This document shows, piece after piece, positions 10,202-20,335 of a stretch of DNA of 64,000 nucleotides (the stretch's first letter is position 1; each line of letters starts with the position of its first letter). Under the pieces are notes generated by a model. It searched no databases, had not been told where the DNA came from, and saw only the letters and a program-made list of their open reading frames with translations. This stretch comes from Adenanthera pavonina. Its lineage: Eukaryota; Streptophyta; Magnoliopsida; Fabales; Fabaceae. The stretch lies in assembly GCA_026686845.1 (NCBI GenBank), contig JAIVEN010000011.1:20446501-20510500 (forward strand). The letters run 5' to 3'. The position numbers were made by a program, and so were the translations under genes.

Positions 10202-12001
10202 ATGGCTGGCTTTGGAGAGAGTATACTTCCTGAAGGGAATAACACTAACAGACCACCAGGCTTCAGTGGAGAGTATTATGGGTACTGGAAGATGAGGATG
10301 CAGATCTACCTCCAATCAATTGATCTTGACATCTGGTCAGTCATTGATAAAGGAGATTTCGTCCCAATGGCTCTAACTGAAGATGGAAGATACAAAGAGA
10401 AGCTGGAAGCAGAGTGGAATGATGAAGACAGAAGGAGAGTCCTACTGAATTTTAAAGCAAAGCATTGTTTAGTCAGTGCCCTGAACCAGGACGAATTCTA
10501 CAGGGTCTCACAATGCACCACTGCAAAAGGGATGTGGGACACTCTGCAGATTGCACATGAAGGGACATCTGGGGTCAGGGAGAACAGACTCAATACATGC
10601 ATTGGAGAGTATGAGAGCTTCAGGATGTCTGAAGGAGAAACTGTAAAGGAGCTCCAAAAGAGATTCACTCTCATTGTGAATCAACTAAAGAGCCTAGGAA
10701 AGGAATACACTCAATCAGAGAAAGTGAGAAAAATTCTCAAAGCTCTCCCTCTGGAATGGCAGCCCAAGGTGACAGCAATAGAAGAAGCCAGAGGAGAATC
10801 CATGACCTCTGTCACAGTTCTCTTCGGGAGCCTTGAGGAGTATAAAGGAAAAATCAAAGCTCTCAAGGAAGCCGGGCTGGACAGAAAGAAGAAAGGCCTT
10901 GCTCTCAAAGCTGCTGATGAAAAGGAAGAAGAATCTAACGAAGAGGATGAACTTGATGAGGAAACCTTGGCTATGATGGTCAGAAAATTCGGAAGATTCT
11001 ATAGCAAGAGGAAGAACAAGAGATTCTTCAAGAAAGTAGCTGCTGGGGAAAGCAAGCAAGAGGCAAAAGAATCTGTGACTTGTTATGAGTGCAAGAAGCA
11101 GGGACACATAAAATGGGACTGCCCCCAATTCCTCAGGAAGCAAGAAAAAGAAAAGAAAGGTGCTGACAAAGGGAAAAAGAAGAAGGCGTACATCTCATCC
11201 ATATGGGGCAACAGCTCAGATGAGGAAGAAGAAGATGAAGATGAGATTGCCAACATTTGTCTAATGGCACTTGCTTCTGAAGAAGCTACACCTTCATACA
11301 GCAGTGATCAGGATGAAGAGGTATATGAATCTGAACCTTCCTATTCTGAATTACTGGATGCATTTCATGAGCTTCATGATGAATTTATTAAAGTTGCTAA
11401 AGAACTAAAATTGGCAAAGAAAAAGATAAGCAAGCTGGAGTCTCAAAGCACAGTTTCTGAAACTTCTTCTGCATCTACTTCTGAATCTGTTTGCTGCATT
11501 TCTTGCACTGAACTTAAACAAATGAATGATTATCTAGTTAAAAGCATGTATAGGCTCACTAGAGGTAAAGACATGTTGTTTGCCCTGATGGGGAGCCAAA
11601 GAATATCACAAGGAAAAGCTGGTCTTGGCTATGACCCATGTGCTGTCAAGGAAAAGATTAGGAAGAAAAATCAAAATGCATATATGAGACATTTTGTGCA
11701 TGCTAAGAACAATAAAAAGAAAGTTAATGCATCACCTCACATTGAAACGTATGATCAGCCAAGGCATGCTAGACAAAAGTATTACCTGCACTGTTTTCTT
11801 CCTGCATCTCAATCTAGCAGTCCTTTCACTACATGTCATTTCTGTAACAAAAAGGGACATATTTCCAGTTCTTGTGATTTGAGGAAAAATGGACTTGGCA
11901 GGAAAGTTGGATGGGTTCCCAAAGTTGCATCTGCATCTAGGGAAAAATATACTGACCAAAAAGGACCCAAGCAAATTTGGGTACCTAAAAGGAAATCATA
12001 A
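10202..12001 (+). CDS. gag: Copia Gag polyprotein with two CCHC zinc knuckles
   Basis: The capsid/nucleocapsid precursor that packages element RNA in cytoplasmic virus-like particles; 599 residues and open. I start at the ATG at 10202 (MAGFGESILPEG...), because the upstream in-frame ATG at 10151 lies within the primer binding site. Residues about 20-200 have the plant copia gag (UBN2-type) pattern, including GEYYGYWKMRMQIYLQ. A first CCHC knuckle, CYECKKQGHIKWDC, starts at residue 294, after a basic stretch and before an acidic SSDEEEEDEDE tract. A second, CHFCNKKGHISSSC, starts at about residue 545. A heptad-like segment lies near 405-430. It ends with TAA and pol continues 8 bases later in another frame. 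The C-terminal 145 residues are also present at 56610-57080. Confidence 0.92.
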   Translation: MAGFGESILPEGNNTNRPPGFSGEYYGYWKMRMQIYLQSIDLDIWSVIDKGDFVPMALTEDGRYKEKLEAEWNDEDRRRVLLNFKAKHCLVSALNQDEFYRVSQCTTAKGMWDTLQIAHEGTSGVRENRLNTCIGEYESFRMSEGETVKELQKRFTLIVNQLKSLGKEYTQSEKVRKILKALPLEWQPKVTAIEEARGESMTSVTVLFGSLEEYKGKIKALKEAGLDRKKKGLALKAADEKEEESNEEDELDEETLAMMVRKFGRFYSKRKNKRFFKKVAAGESKQEAKESVTCYECKKQGHIKWDCPQFLRKQEKEKKGADKGKKKKAYISSIWGNSSDEEEEDEDEIANICLMALASEEATPSYSSDQDEEVYESEPSYSELLDAFHELHDEFIKVAKELKLAKKKISKLESQSTVSETSSASTSESVCCISCTELKQMNDYLVKSMYRLTRGKDMLFALMGSQRISQGKAGLGYDPCAVKEKIRKKNQNAYMRHFVHAKNNKKKVNASPHIETYDQPRHARQKYYLHCFLPASQSSSPFTTCHFCNKKGHISSSCDLRKNGLGRKVGWVPKVASASREKYTDQKGPKQIWVPKRKS

Positions 12002-12009
12002 ACATTATT

Positions 12010-13434
12010 TTGCAGGTCTGTCTCAAAGCTAAGAAAAGCAACAAATGGTATATGGACAGTGCCTGCTCAAGTCACATGACTGGTGACAAGGAGAAGTTCA
12101 TCACCCTTAGAGACAAAAAAGGAGGAAAGATGACCTTTGGAGGTGATCAATATGGTAAAATTGTTGGCATTGGCATTGTGGGCAAAAATCCTGAAACATC
12201 CATTGAAGAGGTGCTGTTTGTGATTGGCCTCAACCACAACCTGCTAAGCGTGAGTCAGACTTGTGACAAAGGAAACTGGGTGCTGTTTGACTCAAAGTTT
12301 TGCCTGGTCATCAGAAAAAGTGATCACAGAGTAATCCTCAAAGCTAAAAGGGATGGTAACTGCTACACTATTGACCTTGATGAACTTCCTCCTTTAGATT
12401 CTATATGCTTAATTAGTAAGAATAATGATAGTTGGCTATGGCATAGGAGATTAGCTCATGTCAATATGAATCAATTGTCTAAACTGGTTAAAAATGAGCT
12501 AGTTACTGGTTTGCCAAAAATATCTTTTGAAAAGGATAAAGAATGTGATGCATGCTTAAAAGGAAAACAAACTAAATCATCCTTCAAATCCAAAAACACA
12601 GTTACCACAACAAGACCACTTGAATTGTTGCATATGGACTTAATTGGACCTTCAAGGGTAAAGAGTCTAGGTGGCAATCTGTATGTGCTTGTTATTGTTG
12701 ATGATTATTCTAGATTTACTTGGACATTATTTCTTTCTTCTAAAAGTGATACCTTTGATGCATTTGTAACCTTAGCCAAGAAAGTGCAAAATGAGAAAGG
12801 TATTTCTATTGTGTCCATCAGATCAGATCATGGAGGAGAATTCGAAAATGCATACTTCCTGGAGTACTGCAGTGAGCATGGAATTGACCACAACTTCTCT
12901 GCTCCTAGGACTCCTCAACAAAATGGAGTAGTAGAAAGGAAGAACAGAACTATTGAGGAGATGGCCAGAGCTATGCTGAATGAGAAGGAACTTCCTCAAG
13001 TATTCTGGGCTGATGCAGTAAACACAGCAAGTTACATCATCAACAGAGCATACATCAGACCCATCCTAGGAAAGACTCCATACGAGCTGTACAAGGGGAG
13101 AAAGCCAAATCTGTCCCATCTCCATGTGTTCGGATGCAAATGCTTCATTCACAACAATGGCAAAGAAAACCTAGGTAAATTTGATGCCAAATCAGATGAA
13201 GGTATATTTCTAGGCTACTCTAGTAGGAGTAAGGCATATAGAGTTTATAATAAAAGATCAAATGTGGTAGAGGAATCTGTGCATGTGGTTTTCATTGAAA
13301 ATGAAATTGTTTCAAAACATGTTACCAATGAGGATGATCTTGCTTTCAATTTTGAAAAATTGGGCATATCTGATAAAAGTAGAACTGAACCTCCAAAGAT
13401 ATCTGAATCTGTTAACATAGAGGAAGATATCTAG
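12010..13434 (+). pseudogene. pol: Copia pol part 1: protease and integrase, ended by a premature TAG
   Basis: The protease site is WYMDSACSSHMTG (DSA instead of the common DSG), followed by the HHCC-type zinc region (WHRRLAHVN ... CDACLKGKQ) and the integrase core. The catalytic triad is visible as LLHMDLIGPS, SIRSDHGGEFEN and NGVVERKNRTIEE, then the GKTPYELYKGRKPNLSHLHV region. No ATG starts the frame: it opens with TTG at 12010 in a different frame from gag, so expression would need frameshifting, splicing or internal initiation. TAG at 13432-13434 replaces a CAG (Gln) still present in the related copy near 58480. This one-base C-to-T change cuts off reverse transcriptase. Confidence 0.93.
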
Positions 13435-14312
13435 GAGCAAGAGTTTGATGAAGAAAATAATGAAGAAACATCTCAAGAACTCCCTAGAGCTTGGAGATAT
13501 CAAAGGAATCATCCTGTTGATCAAGTGATAGGAGATGTTCAAGAGAGAGTCAAAACCAGAAAACAGTTAAGGGTCAAATGCTAAATTGTGCTTTCATTTC
13601 TCAAATTGAACCCAAATGTGCTGAAGAAGCCTTAACTGATGATTACTGGATTTTGGCAATGCAAGATGAACTAAATCAGTTTGAAAGAAATCAAGTTTGG
13701 GATTTAGTTCCAAGACCCAAAAATCATCCTGTTATTGGTACCAAATGGGTTTTCAGAAACAAACTTGATGAATCTGGAACTATAATCAGAAATAAAGCTA
13801 GATTAGTTGCTAAAGGGTATAATCAAGAAGAAGGTATTGATTTTGAAGAAACCTTTGCACCAGTAGCCAGATTAGAAGCTATAAGGATTCTACTAGCTTA
13901 TGCATGCATGAAAAATATTTTGCTATATCAAATGGATGTAAAAAGTGCCTTTCTGAATGGATATATCATGGAAGAGGTTTATGTAGATCAACCTCCAGGC
14001 TTTGAGGATTCTACAAAACCAAACCATGTCTATAAACTGAAGAAAGCTCTTTATGGATTAAAACAAGCCCCTAGAGCATGGTATGAAAGATTGAGCAACT
14101 TTCTGACTGAAAAAGGGTTTAACAGAGGCAAAGTTGACACAACTTTATTCACTAAGAAAGAGAATAAAGATTTACTAATTGTCCAAATCTATGTTGATGA
14201 TATTATTTTCGGTGCTACTAATGAAACTCTTTGCAAGGAATTTTCTAAGTTAATGCAGGGAGAATTCGAGATGTCTATGATGGGTGAACTCAATTTCTTC
14301 CTTGGATTGTAA
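13435..14312 (+). pseudogene. pol: Copia pol part 2: reverse transcriptase, with a frameshift and a TAA stop
   Basis: The first 140 bases stay in the frame of part 1. One base is then missing near 13573, judged against the related copy at 58620, and the frame changes. From 13578 the copia reverse transcriptase follows: GTKWVFRNKLDESG, ARLVAKGYNQEEGIDFEETF, LYQMDVKSAFLNG, KALYGLKQAPRAWYERL and the catalytic YVDDIIFG. TAA at 14310-14312 replaces the CAA (Gln) found in the related copy. The polymerase catalytic residues themselves are intact; only continuity is lost. Confidence 0.92.
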
Positions 14313-15140
14313 ATCAGACAGCTTAATGATGGTATCTTTCTCAGTCAATCCAAGTATCTAAAGGAGCTGTTAAAGAAGTTTGGAATGAAGAATGCCAAGC
14401 CAATGGGAACACCTATGGCCACCGCAACCAAACTGGACATGGATGAAAATGGGAAAATGTTTGACATTACTCAATACAGAAGAATGATTGGATCCCTGCT
14501 GTATCTAACTGCCAGCAGACCTGACATTATGTTCAGTGTCTGCATGTGTGCAAGGTTCCAATCATGCCCCAAAGAAACCCATGCAACAGCTGTGAAAAGA
14601 ATTTTCAGATATCTAATTGGAACATCACAGATGGGTCTTTGGTATCCAAAAGACAATGGAGAAGATCTCAAAGGATACACTGATACTGACTTTGCAGGAT
14701 CCAAAACTGACAGAAAAAGCACAAGTGGAACTTGTCAGTTTCTTGGAGGATCCCTGGTTTCATGGTTCAGCAAAAAGCAAAACAGTGTAGCTCTATCCAC
14801 CGCAGAAGCTGAGTATGTTGCAGCTGGAAGCTGTTGTGCCCAAGTCATCTGGATGAAGCAGCAGCTTGAAGATCTTGAGGTTAAAATGAAAGAGATACCC
14901 ATCATGTGTGATAATCAAAGTGCCATAAACATCACTAAGAATCCTGTCATGCACTCAAGGACGAAACATATTGAGGTTAGACACCACTTCATAAGGGATC
15001 ATGTTCTGAAAGAAGAAGTTAAGCTGGAATACATCCCAACAGAGGATCAACTAGCTGACATACTAACCAAACCTCTACCAGAAGACAGGCATTGCAAAAT
15101 AAGGAGAGAGTTGGGAATGGTAAATCCCAATGAATTGTAA
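14313..15140 (+). pseudogene. pol: Copia pol part 3: end of reverse transcriptase and RNase H
   Basis: It continues in the frame of part 2 after the stop at 14310. It covers the connection (KNAKPMGTPMATATKLDMDE), GSLLYLTASRPDIMFSV and the RNase H core: YTDTDFAGSKTDRKSTSG, SKKQNSVALSTAEAEY and MCDNQSAINITKNPVMHSRTKHIEVRHHFIRD in shorter pieces. It ends naturally with TAA at 15138-15140 after ADILTKPLPED...LGMVNPNEL, the usual C-terminus of the family. RNase H acidic residues look conserved. Confidence 0.92.
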
Positions 15141-16137
15141 GTCATTTCTGTGCAATTATGTCTTCAGAATTTTTAATATTAGAATTTATTCTAACTTGAG
15201 CATCGGAGTATGTTTCAATATAGTTGCAGGTGCTCCTTGTGAAAATCAATGGCTAAAAGTTTGAAAGATTGGAGCACTCCAGATTGGAACAACCAGAAAG
15301 TAAAGTGAATGATAATTATTCTAAGGTCTGGATCCATTCTGTAAGTTTTTAAAGCTGAAATTTGTATGATGTTTGATTGCTAGATGAGTTTCGTTGATAA
15401 TCTGTGTTTTCGAACTGGTCAACATTTTCAACATTCAAATTTTGGTTAATCAACAGACGAACGTTGGCCTGTTATGCCTTGAACAGTTCTCGGTAATACC
15501 TCGAAATTCGTCTGTTGAAGCTTAAAAGTTCAAATTTTCAAAAATAGAAATTTCAAGAGTATAATTGTCCATCACTGTTATGCGAATTGTTACTTCTTAA
15601 ACATACGAATGTTGGACAATATTTATAAAAGTTGAAAATTCGAAGTCTCAGTTCAAAATTCGTCTGTTGACTTATGCTCTTGATGATTGAATGCTTGAAA
15701 GATGATGCTCTGTATGCTTAATTCGTCTATTGGTTGAAGTTTTGTCTGTTGAAGCTGTTTTTCTTTTCAACATTTGAATTTTGTCGGAGCAAAATTCGTC
15801 TGATTTTGTATGTATTGATTGTTTCAAGTCACTGTCAGACGAACTTTCAGACAAAAATTTGTCTGTCAGTAAGACAAGCTGAATGGTTTAACTTGTAACT
15901 GCCCGAAGTTCGAATTTTGACCCCTCAAAATTCGTCTGTCAGACGGTTACATACGTTAAAACCGACGGTTTCCCGCAGAACAGACGCAACCCTATTTGTA
16001 ACTCCTCTAAGTCTGTTCTGATTCTCTCTTCAATCCTCTTAACTCCAGCCCAAAAACCGTCTTTTCTCACTGATTAAACTTCCTTTCGCATCCCTTAAAT
16101 CTATTCTCAGCCACATTCTGCATCATTCAACCAAGAG
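15141..16137 (+). repeat. Non-coding spacer between pol and ORF3 with CAGACGAA/TTCGTCTG motifs
   Basis: About 1 kb without a credible gene. From 15430 it is dense in the motifs of the LTR array, mostly reversed (AAATTCGTCTGT, CAGACGAAC) and paired with weaker TTCAAATTTTC boxes. The equivalent spacer in the other copy (60189-61178) has the same arrangement. It precedes the ORF3 start, so it could hold an internal promoter or a leader for an ORF3 transcript. A pyrimidine-rich tract lies just before ORF3 (15990-16130). Confidence 0.7.
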
Positions 16138-18264
16138 ATGGCAAGAGTAAAGATTCCTGGAACAGGACAAGTTGGGTCTCGGCCTAAGAGGACAGTCAAA
16201 TCTCAATATGCTACAAAGGAAGGAGAGAAATCCAAGAGAAAGGCCGAACCCGGTAAAGCTACTCCTTCCAAACGTCAAAAATCCTCCTCCAAGTCAGAAT
16301 CTCAGAAAGCTGGGCCCTCTTCTTCAAAATCTGCAGTTCCTTCGGCTGGTACTGCTGATGTAGCTTCCTCTTCTTCTACTGAATCTGGAGAGTTTGAATT
16401 GACTACACTGCCACTGTGGAGCACTCCTGAGATTCAAGAAGAGTACACTACCAAGTTTTCCAACAAAAAGGTAATCAAGCCTCACTGTGTAAATATGGAA
16501 CAATTTCTGATATCCAACAACTTTGATGCTGCAATATGGTTGATAAAGTATAAAAATCTGTTAGAAATTGCTGAAAAATATGATGATGAGGTAGTAAAGA
16601 CTTGGTATGCCTCTCTTAAGTATAACAGCAAGAAAAGGAAATGGGAGGTCACCTTGAGATCAAGGACCATTTGGCTTGATGATGAAACCTTCAATGAGGT
16701 GTTGGAAATCCCAGGACAAGATGGGCTAAAAGTTGACATTACATCCTCTGGGTATATGGATGAGGCTAGCACAGCTGATGAAGAAGGTGAGCCCTTCCTA
16801 TATTACAAGGAAAGCACTATCTTGGACACCTTGTTCAGAAGAAGGGAGAATAGGCCCACAATAAATCTGTTGAAGCCCACAGACCTCAGTGTACAAGTAA
16901 GGATCTTGCACTATATAGTGTCCAGGATCATATTCAACAAGGGTGGCAGCTTCAATTTGATAACAAGGGCAGAGGCTCATGTGATGACTGCCATCATACG
17001 TGGGAAGCTGATCAATATGGGGCATATCATTCTCCAGCGTATGATAAAGGCAAGGGATCAGAGGAAAGATTCCACACTTCCCTATGCAGCAATTATCTCA
17101 AGAATCCTGCAGCATGCTAGGATTCAGCACATTGAAAAGGGGAAAGGGAAGCTCACTGAGGCCTTCCAAGAAGAGGAATTGCAAAGGATGGGCATTGAAA
17201 GAGATGAAGGACATTGGGTTGGAAAGGGAACAGGAAAATCTGAAGATTTGTTCTTTATTGCTGATGCATCCCTCCAACAAGAAGGCACCTCTGAGGCTCC
17301 TGGCAGATCTGTACCTCAGCCTTCTCAGCCTATTCCATCTCCATCCAGGCCCACTCACCCTCCTTCCACTCCCTCCTCTCGAACCAAGCCAACTAAGATC
17401 ACTGAGATGTTTGACAATCTGTCAACACTCATTCTCAGCATTAAGGATGAGCAAAATGCCAAATTTGCTCACCTGCAAGATCAGATACATCAGTTGGTAG
17501 TGAATATGAAGGTGGTGGCTGATGCCTATGAAGAGATTAGAAATGCAATTCCTACCACTTCAGTTTCACCTCAGCCTGGTATCCCTGAGCCCTCTCTGTC
17601 TCCATCCCCTGTGCCTCCAAGTCCCTTCGAGATTGCTTCCACTGACCATGATAATGATTGTCCTGATGCCATGAAATCACCTAGTCCTGGTCCACCCTTG
17701 GACTATGGATTGGAAGAAAACAGCCCTCCTGAGCCTATGCAAGAGGATGCTCAGGGTTCAATTCTGTCTATACAAGAATCTGAGCAAGTTGAAAGACTGG
17801 TTGCAGCCATGAGCAATGAGGAAAGAAGCATTGTTCCTGTTATTGATTATTTTGCCATTGCTCACAATGCCCTTCTACTAGCTCAAAGGAGAAGGCTTGA
17901 AGAAATGTTTCCTCCTCCTGTACCAGTCTCTCCTTCTCTTGCTGATTATGGGCTGTCAGAGGAACAGAGAGCTCGGCTAGCTCTATCCAGGCAGGAAATG
18001 CAAGAGCTGCTTGAGGTCTCTGATGATTCTGATGAAGAGCCTTTAACTGCACCAGCTCAGCCAGAAATTCCTTTTGCTCCTGTCCCTCTTCGTGCTGTTC
18101 CTCTTACTCAGATACCTCCTCCAATGGACTTTGCTGGGCTTTCTGATGATGCCAAAAAGGGGGAGAAGATAAAGCAAACTGGGACTAAGCACACTGGAAG
18201 ATCTACTGAGTCATCTGGAAAAGGAAAGACTTACAGCAAGAAGTCTAAGCCAAAGAAGAAGTGA
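16138..18264 (+). CDS. Copia ORF3, 708 aa, 'putative plant transposon protein'-like, nuclear-looking
   Basis: An intact frame between pol and the polypurine tract, where SIRE-type elements carry an 'envelope-like' ORF. I see no signal peptide or membrane segment, so envelope is a poor description. Visible parts: a basic, Ser-rich N-terminus with a bipartite nuclear-signal pattern (KSKRKAEPGK...SKRQK, residues about 31-48); a globular region of about 85-345 whose KTWYASLKYN and IWLDDETFNEVLEIPG stretches resemble the domain named putative plant transposon protein; a Pro-rich stretch (about 380-416); a probable coiled coil (about 421-471, including FAHLQDQIHQLVVNMKVV); more Pro/acidic sequence; and a lysine-rich tail (SKKSKPKKK). 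Function unknown. The first 38 codons are also preserved at 61185-61297. Confidence 0.85.
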   Translation: MARVKIPGTGQVGSRPKRTVKSQYATKEGEKSKRKAEPGKATPSKRQKSSSKSESQKAGPSSSKSAVPSAGTADVASSSSTESGEFELTTLPLWSTPEIQEEYTTKFSNKKVIKPHCVNMEQFLISNNFDAAIWLIKYKNLLEIAEKYDDEVVKTWYASLKYNSKKRKWEVTLRSRTIWLDDETFNEVLEIPGQDGLKVDITSSGYMDEASTADEEGEPFLYYKESTILDTLFRRRENRPTINLLKPTDLSVQVRILHYIVSRIIFNKGGSFNLITRAEAHVMTAIIRGKLINMGHIILQRMIKARDQRKDSTLPYAAIISRILQHARIQHIEKGKGKLTEAFQEEELQRMGIERDEGHWVGKGTGKSEDLFFIADASLQQEGTSEAPGRSVPQPSQPIPSPSRPTHPPSTPSSRTKPTKITEMFDNLSTLILSIKDEQNAKFAHLQDQIHQLVVNMKVVADAYEEIRNAIPTTSVSPQPGIPEPSLSPSPVPPSPFEIASTDHDNDCPDAMKSPSPGPPLDYGLEENSPPEPMQEDAQGSILSIQESEQVERLVAAMSNEERSIVPVIDYFAIAHNALLLAQRRRLEEMFPPPVPVSPSLADYGLSEEQRARLALSRQEMQELLEVSDDSDEEPLTAPAQPEIPFAPVPLRAVPLTQIPPPMDFAGLSDDAKKGEKIKQTGTKHTGRSTESSGKGKTYSKKSKPKKK

Positions 18265-18533
18265 TGTTTTTAGATCTTAGGCTGAATCTTCTTGTTGTAT
18301 CTAGTTTTAAATTGTTTTATTGTTTGTTTGATGTTTTGAGAACTGATTGAAATATGTATTGCAACAATTTGTTTAAGTAAATTATGTTCTTGGTTGCAAT
18401 GATTTGGGCTTTGAATCTCTTCACTTAATTTGCTGAAAATGATATCTTATGAACTATAATGCATATATTAAGGGGGAGCTTGTGTAAGCAAACCCAAGTA
18501 CTAATCCAGTTTGTGAGTTGTTTTGTCATCATC
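18265..18533 (+). other. 3' untranslated region of the copia element
   Basis: A T-rich, non-coding stretch between the ORF3 stop and the polypurine tract. No motif array or further gene is seen here. Confidence 0.6.
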
Positions 18534-18547
18534 AAAAAGGGGGAGAA
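18534..18547 (+). other. Polypurine tract of the young copia
   Basis: AAAAAGGGGGAGAA immediately precedes the 3' LTR (TGTTGG at 18548). This is the position and composition expected for the plus-strand primer. Confidence 0.95.
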
Positions 18548-20268
18548 TGTTGGATCAAGAGTTTTGATGATTCCAAACCAACATTCAAGAGCTTGGATTG
18601 AAGATATCAAAGGAGATTAAAGCTGTTTCAAGTGAAGGTCTTCTGTGAATTGGCTATTAGATCTTTTGTAGGATCTTTAGTTTTTGTTTAGATTGGGTAA
18701 AAGATTTTGATTTGAGAAAAAGACGTTTTCAAACCTTGATTTGAAGTTAAATCTTTACTTATTTGGAAAATACTCACAAACAGACGAAGTCTGAAAGTAT
18801 AACTGAACTGTCAAGTTGGAAATTCGAACTTTGCTTTTGGAAATTCGAATTTCGAGCTAAAACTGAATAAGTCTGGAGAGGTGTCCCTCTGTCAGACGAA
18901 TTTTGGTCTTTCAAAATTCGAATTTCAATCAAGACTGAAAGAAGCCTTTTTGTGACAGACGAACTTCACAGTTTCAAAATTCGAATTTCAGACAAAATGC
19001 AATTTATGAAAACCAAAGAAATTCGTCTGAAGCTTTGCTAAAGTTCATCTGAAATTAAGAAGAAACTAAGTTTGAAAAATGCTCTCTGACAGACGAACTT
19101 TTACTTAGCAAAATTCGAATTTTCATCTGAGTCAAAAAAAGCTACTTTGTGACATTCGAATTTCACTCTTTCAAAATTCGAATTTCAGACAAAACAAAAC
19201 TTGAGAAAATAGAGGAAATTCGTCTGAATGTTTGATAAAGTTCATCTGAGATCAAGAATGATTTAAGTCTCAAAACTGGTCTCTGACAGACGAATTTCAC
19301 TCTGTCAAAATTCGAATTTCAAAGAAAGTGAACTACTGTGTCTATTTGGACGTTCAATGGACAGACGAATTTTGGGCATCCAAAATTCGAATTTCGAGGG
19401 CACTGTAGCAAATTGAAAACACTGTTCACACTTAACAGAAAATCTTACTTCTTAAAAATTCGTATGTCACATTGTGAAAATATTTTATGAGTTTCGAAAT
19501 TCGAATTTCACTCTATGGACAGACGAACTTCGCATTTTTACGTTGGAGGCTTTAACCTTCGGTTCCCTCAAAATTCGTCTGTTGGCCAACCGAAATTCGA
19601 ATTTCAGTATGTCAGAAACATTAAATGCGGTTGGTGAACGGATAGTTTTTCAGAGTAACCGTTGGATAACTTCCCCAACGGATAGATTTAGTCTCTAACG
19701 GATATTTGAGATCTAAATCTATAAATATAACATTATTTGAAGTTTTGGGTAACGAATCAAACTTGTATATACCGAATTTCTGCTGAATCTTCATCTCAAA
19801 AGCTTTTACCCTTCCAACTTCATTATTTGTACTTAAACTTTCATATCTACTCTATTCTAGAGAGTTATTCATTTGTAAACAATCTACTCTTTATCTGAAA
19901 GATAGATTTACTTGTGAGGGGTATTCACAAGGGGATTGGGAAGCACATAGAGAAAGTGCTTAGAGAGTTTGAGAGAGCTCAGAACAGAGCAGACTCGTGT
20001 ACTGTGGCCTTAGTAAGAAGCCCGTTGAAATTCTTGCTGGATAGTGGATAAATCTCAAGAGGTGTCTTGGGGACTGGATGTAGGTCAAGTGGATAGACCG
20101 AACCAGGATAAATCACTGAGTTTTCTTCTCCTTATCTCTACTTATCAACTTGCTCTGTTTTACACGTTGTTTTCATTATACTGTGATATTTTCACTTGCT
20201 TTACTTTGTGCAGAAAAATTTCAATCTTCCCAATTCACCCCCCTCTTGGGAAGTCAGCCTTGCTAACA
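18548..20268 (+). repeat. 3' LTR of the young copia element
   Basis: 1721 bp, ending GCTAACA directly before the TSD copy AGTAC (20269-20273). Differences from the 5' LTR seen by eye: about eight substitutions, six of them transitions, plus one fewer C in the terminal C-tract. One difference restores a palindromic motif (AAATTCGAATTT) that is mutated in the 5' LTR at 9051. Confidence 0.96.
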
Positions 20269-20273
20269 AGTAC

Positions 20274-20335
20274 AACTTGATGCTTTGTTCCAAGAGCTTA
20301 CAATCTCACTCTTTGCACTCTAGCTAAGTGCTTCC
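20274..20335 (-). mobile_element. Old copia solo LTR, segment 2 of 3
   Basis: 62 bp between two younger insertions. Reversed, it matches the part of the young LTR near 9845-9910 (the ...GAGAGTTTGAGAGAGCTC... region). It ends with CTTCC (20331-20335), the target duplicated by the gypsy solo LTR that follows. Confidence 0.85.

Larger units (their letters stand above)
8425..20268 (+). mobile_element. Full-length Ty1/copia retrotransposon (SIRE/Maximus-like), TSD AGTAC
   Basis: An 11,844-bp element with 5' LTR 8425-10146, primer binding site, gag, pol in the copia order (protease, integrase, reverse transcriptase, RNase H), a third ORF, polypurine tract and 3' LTR 18548-20268. AGTAC is duplicated exactly at 8420-8424 and 20269-20273. 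Large size, long LTRs and an extra ORF after pol point to the SIRE/Maximus group. By eye the LTRs differ at about eight positions plus one C-tract indel, so insertion is recent: about 0.2 My at an assumed 1.3e-8 substitutions per site per year. Pol carries two stops and one frameshift, so this copy cannot make its own reverse transcriptase. Confidence 0.97.

Noticed and set aside
10715..11143. Antisense 142-residue open frame within gag
   Set aside because: It is the reverse shadow of a lysine/glutamate-rich part of gag (AAG/GAA codons read backwards).
16138..18264. Viral envelope protein
   Set aside because: No signal peptide, membrane helix or glycoprotein features; basic nuclear-signal-like ends are seen instead.
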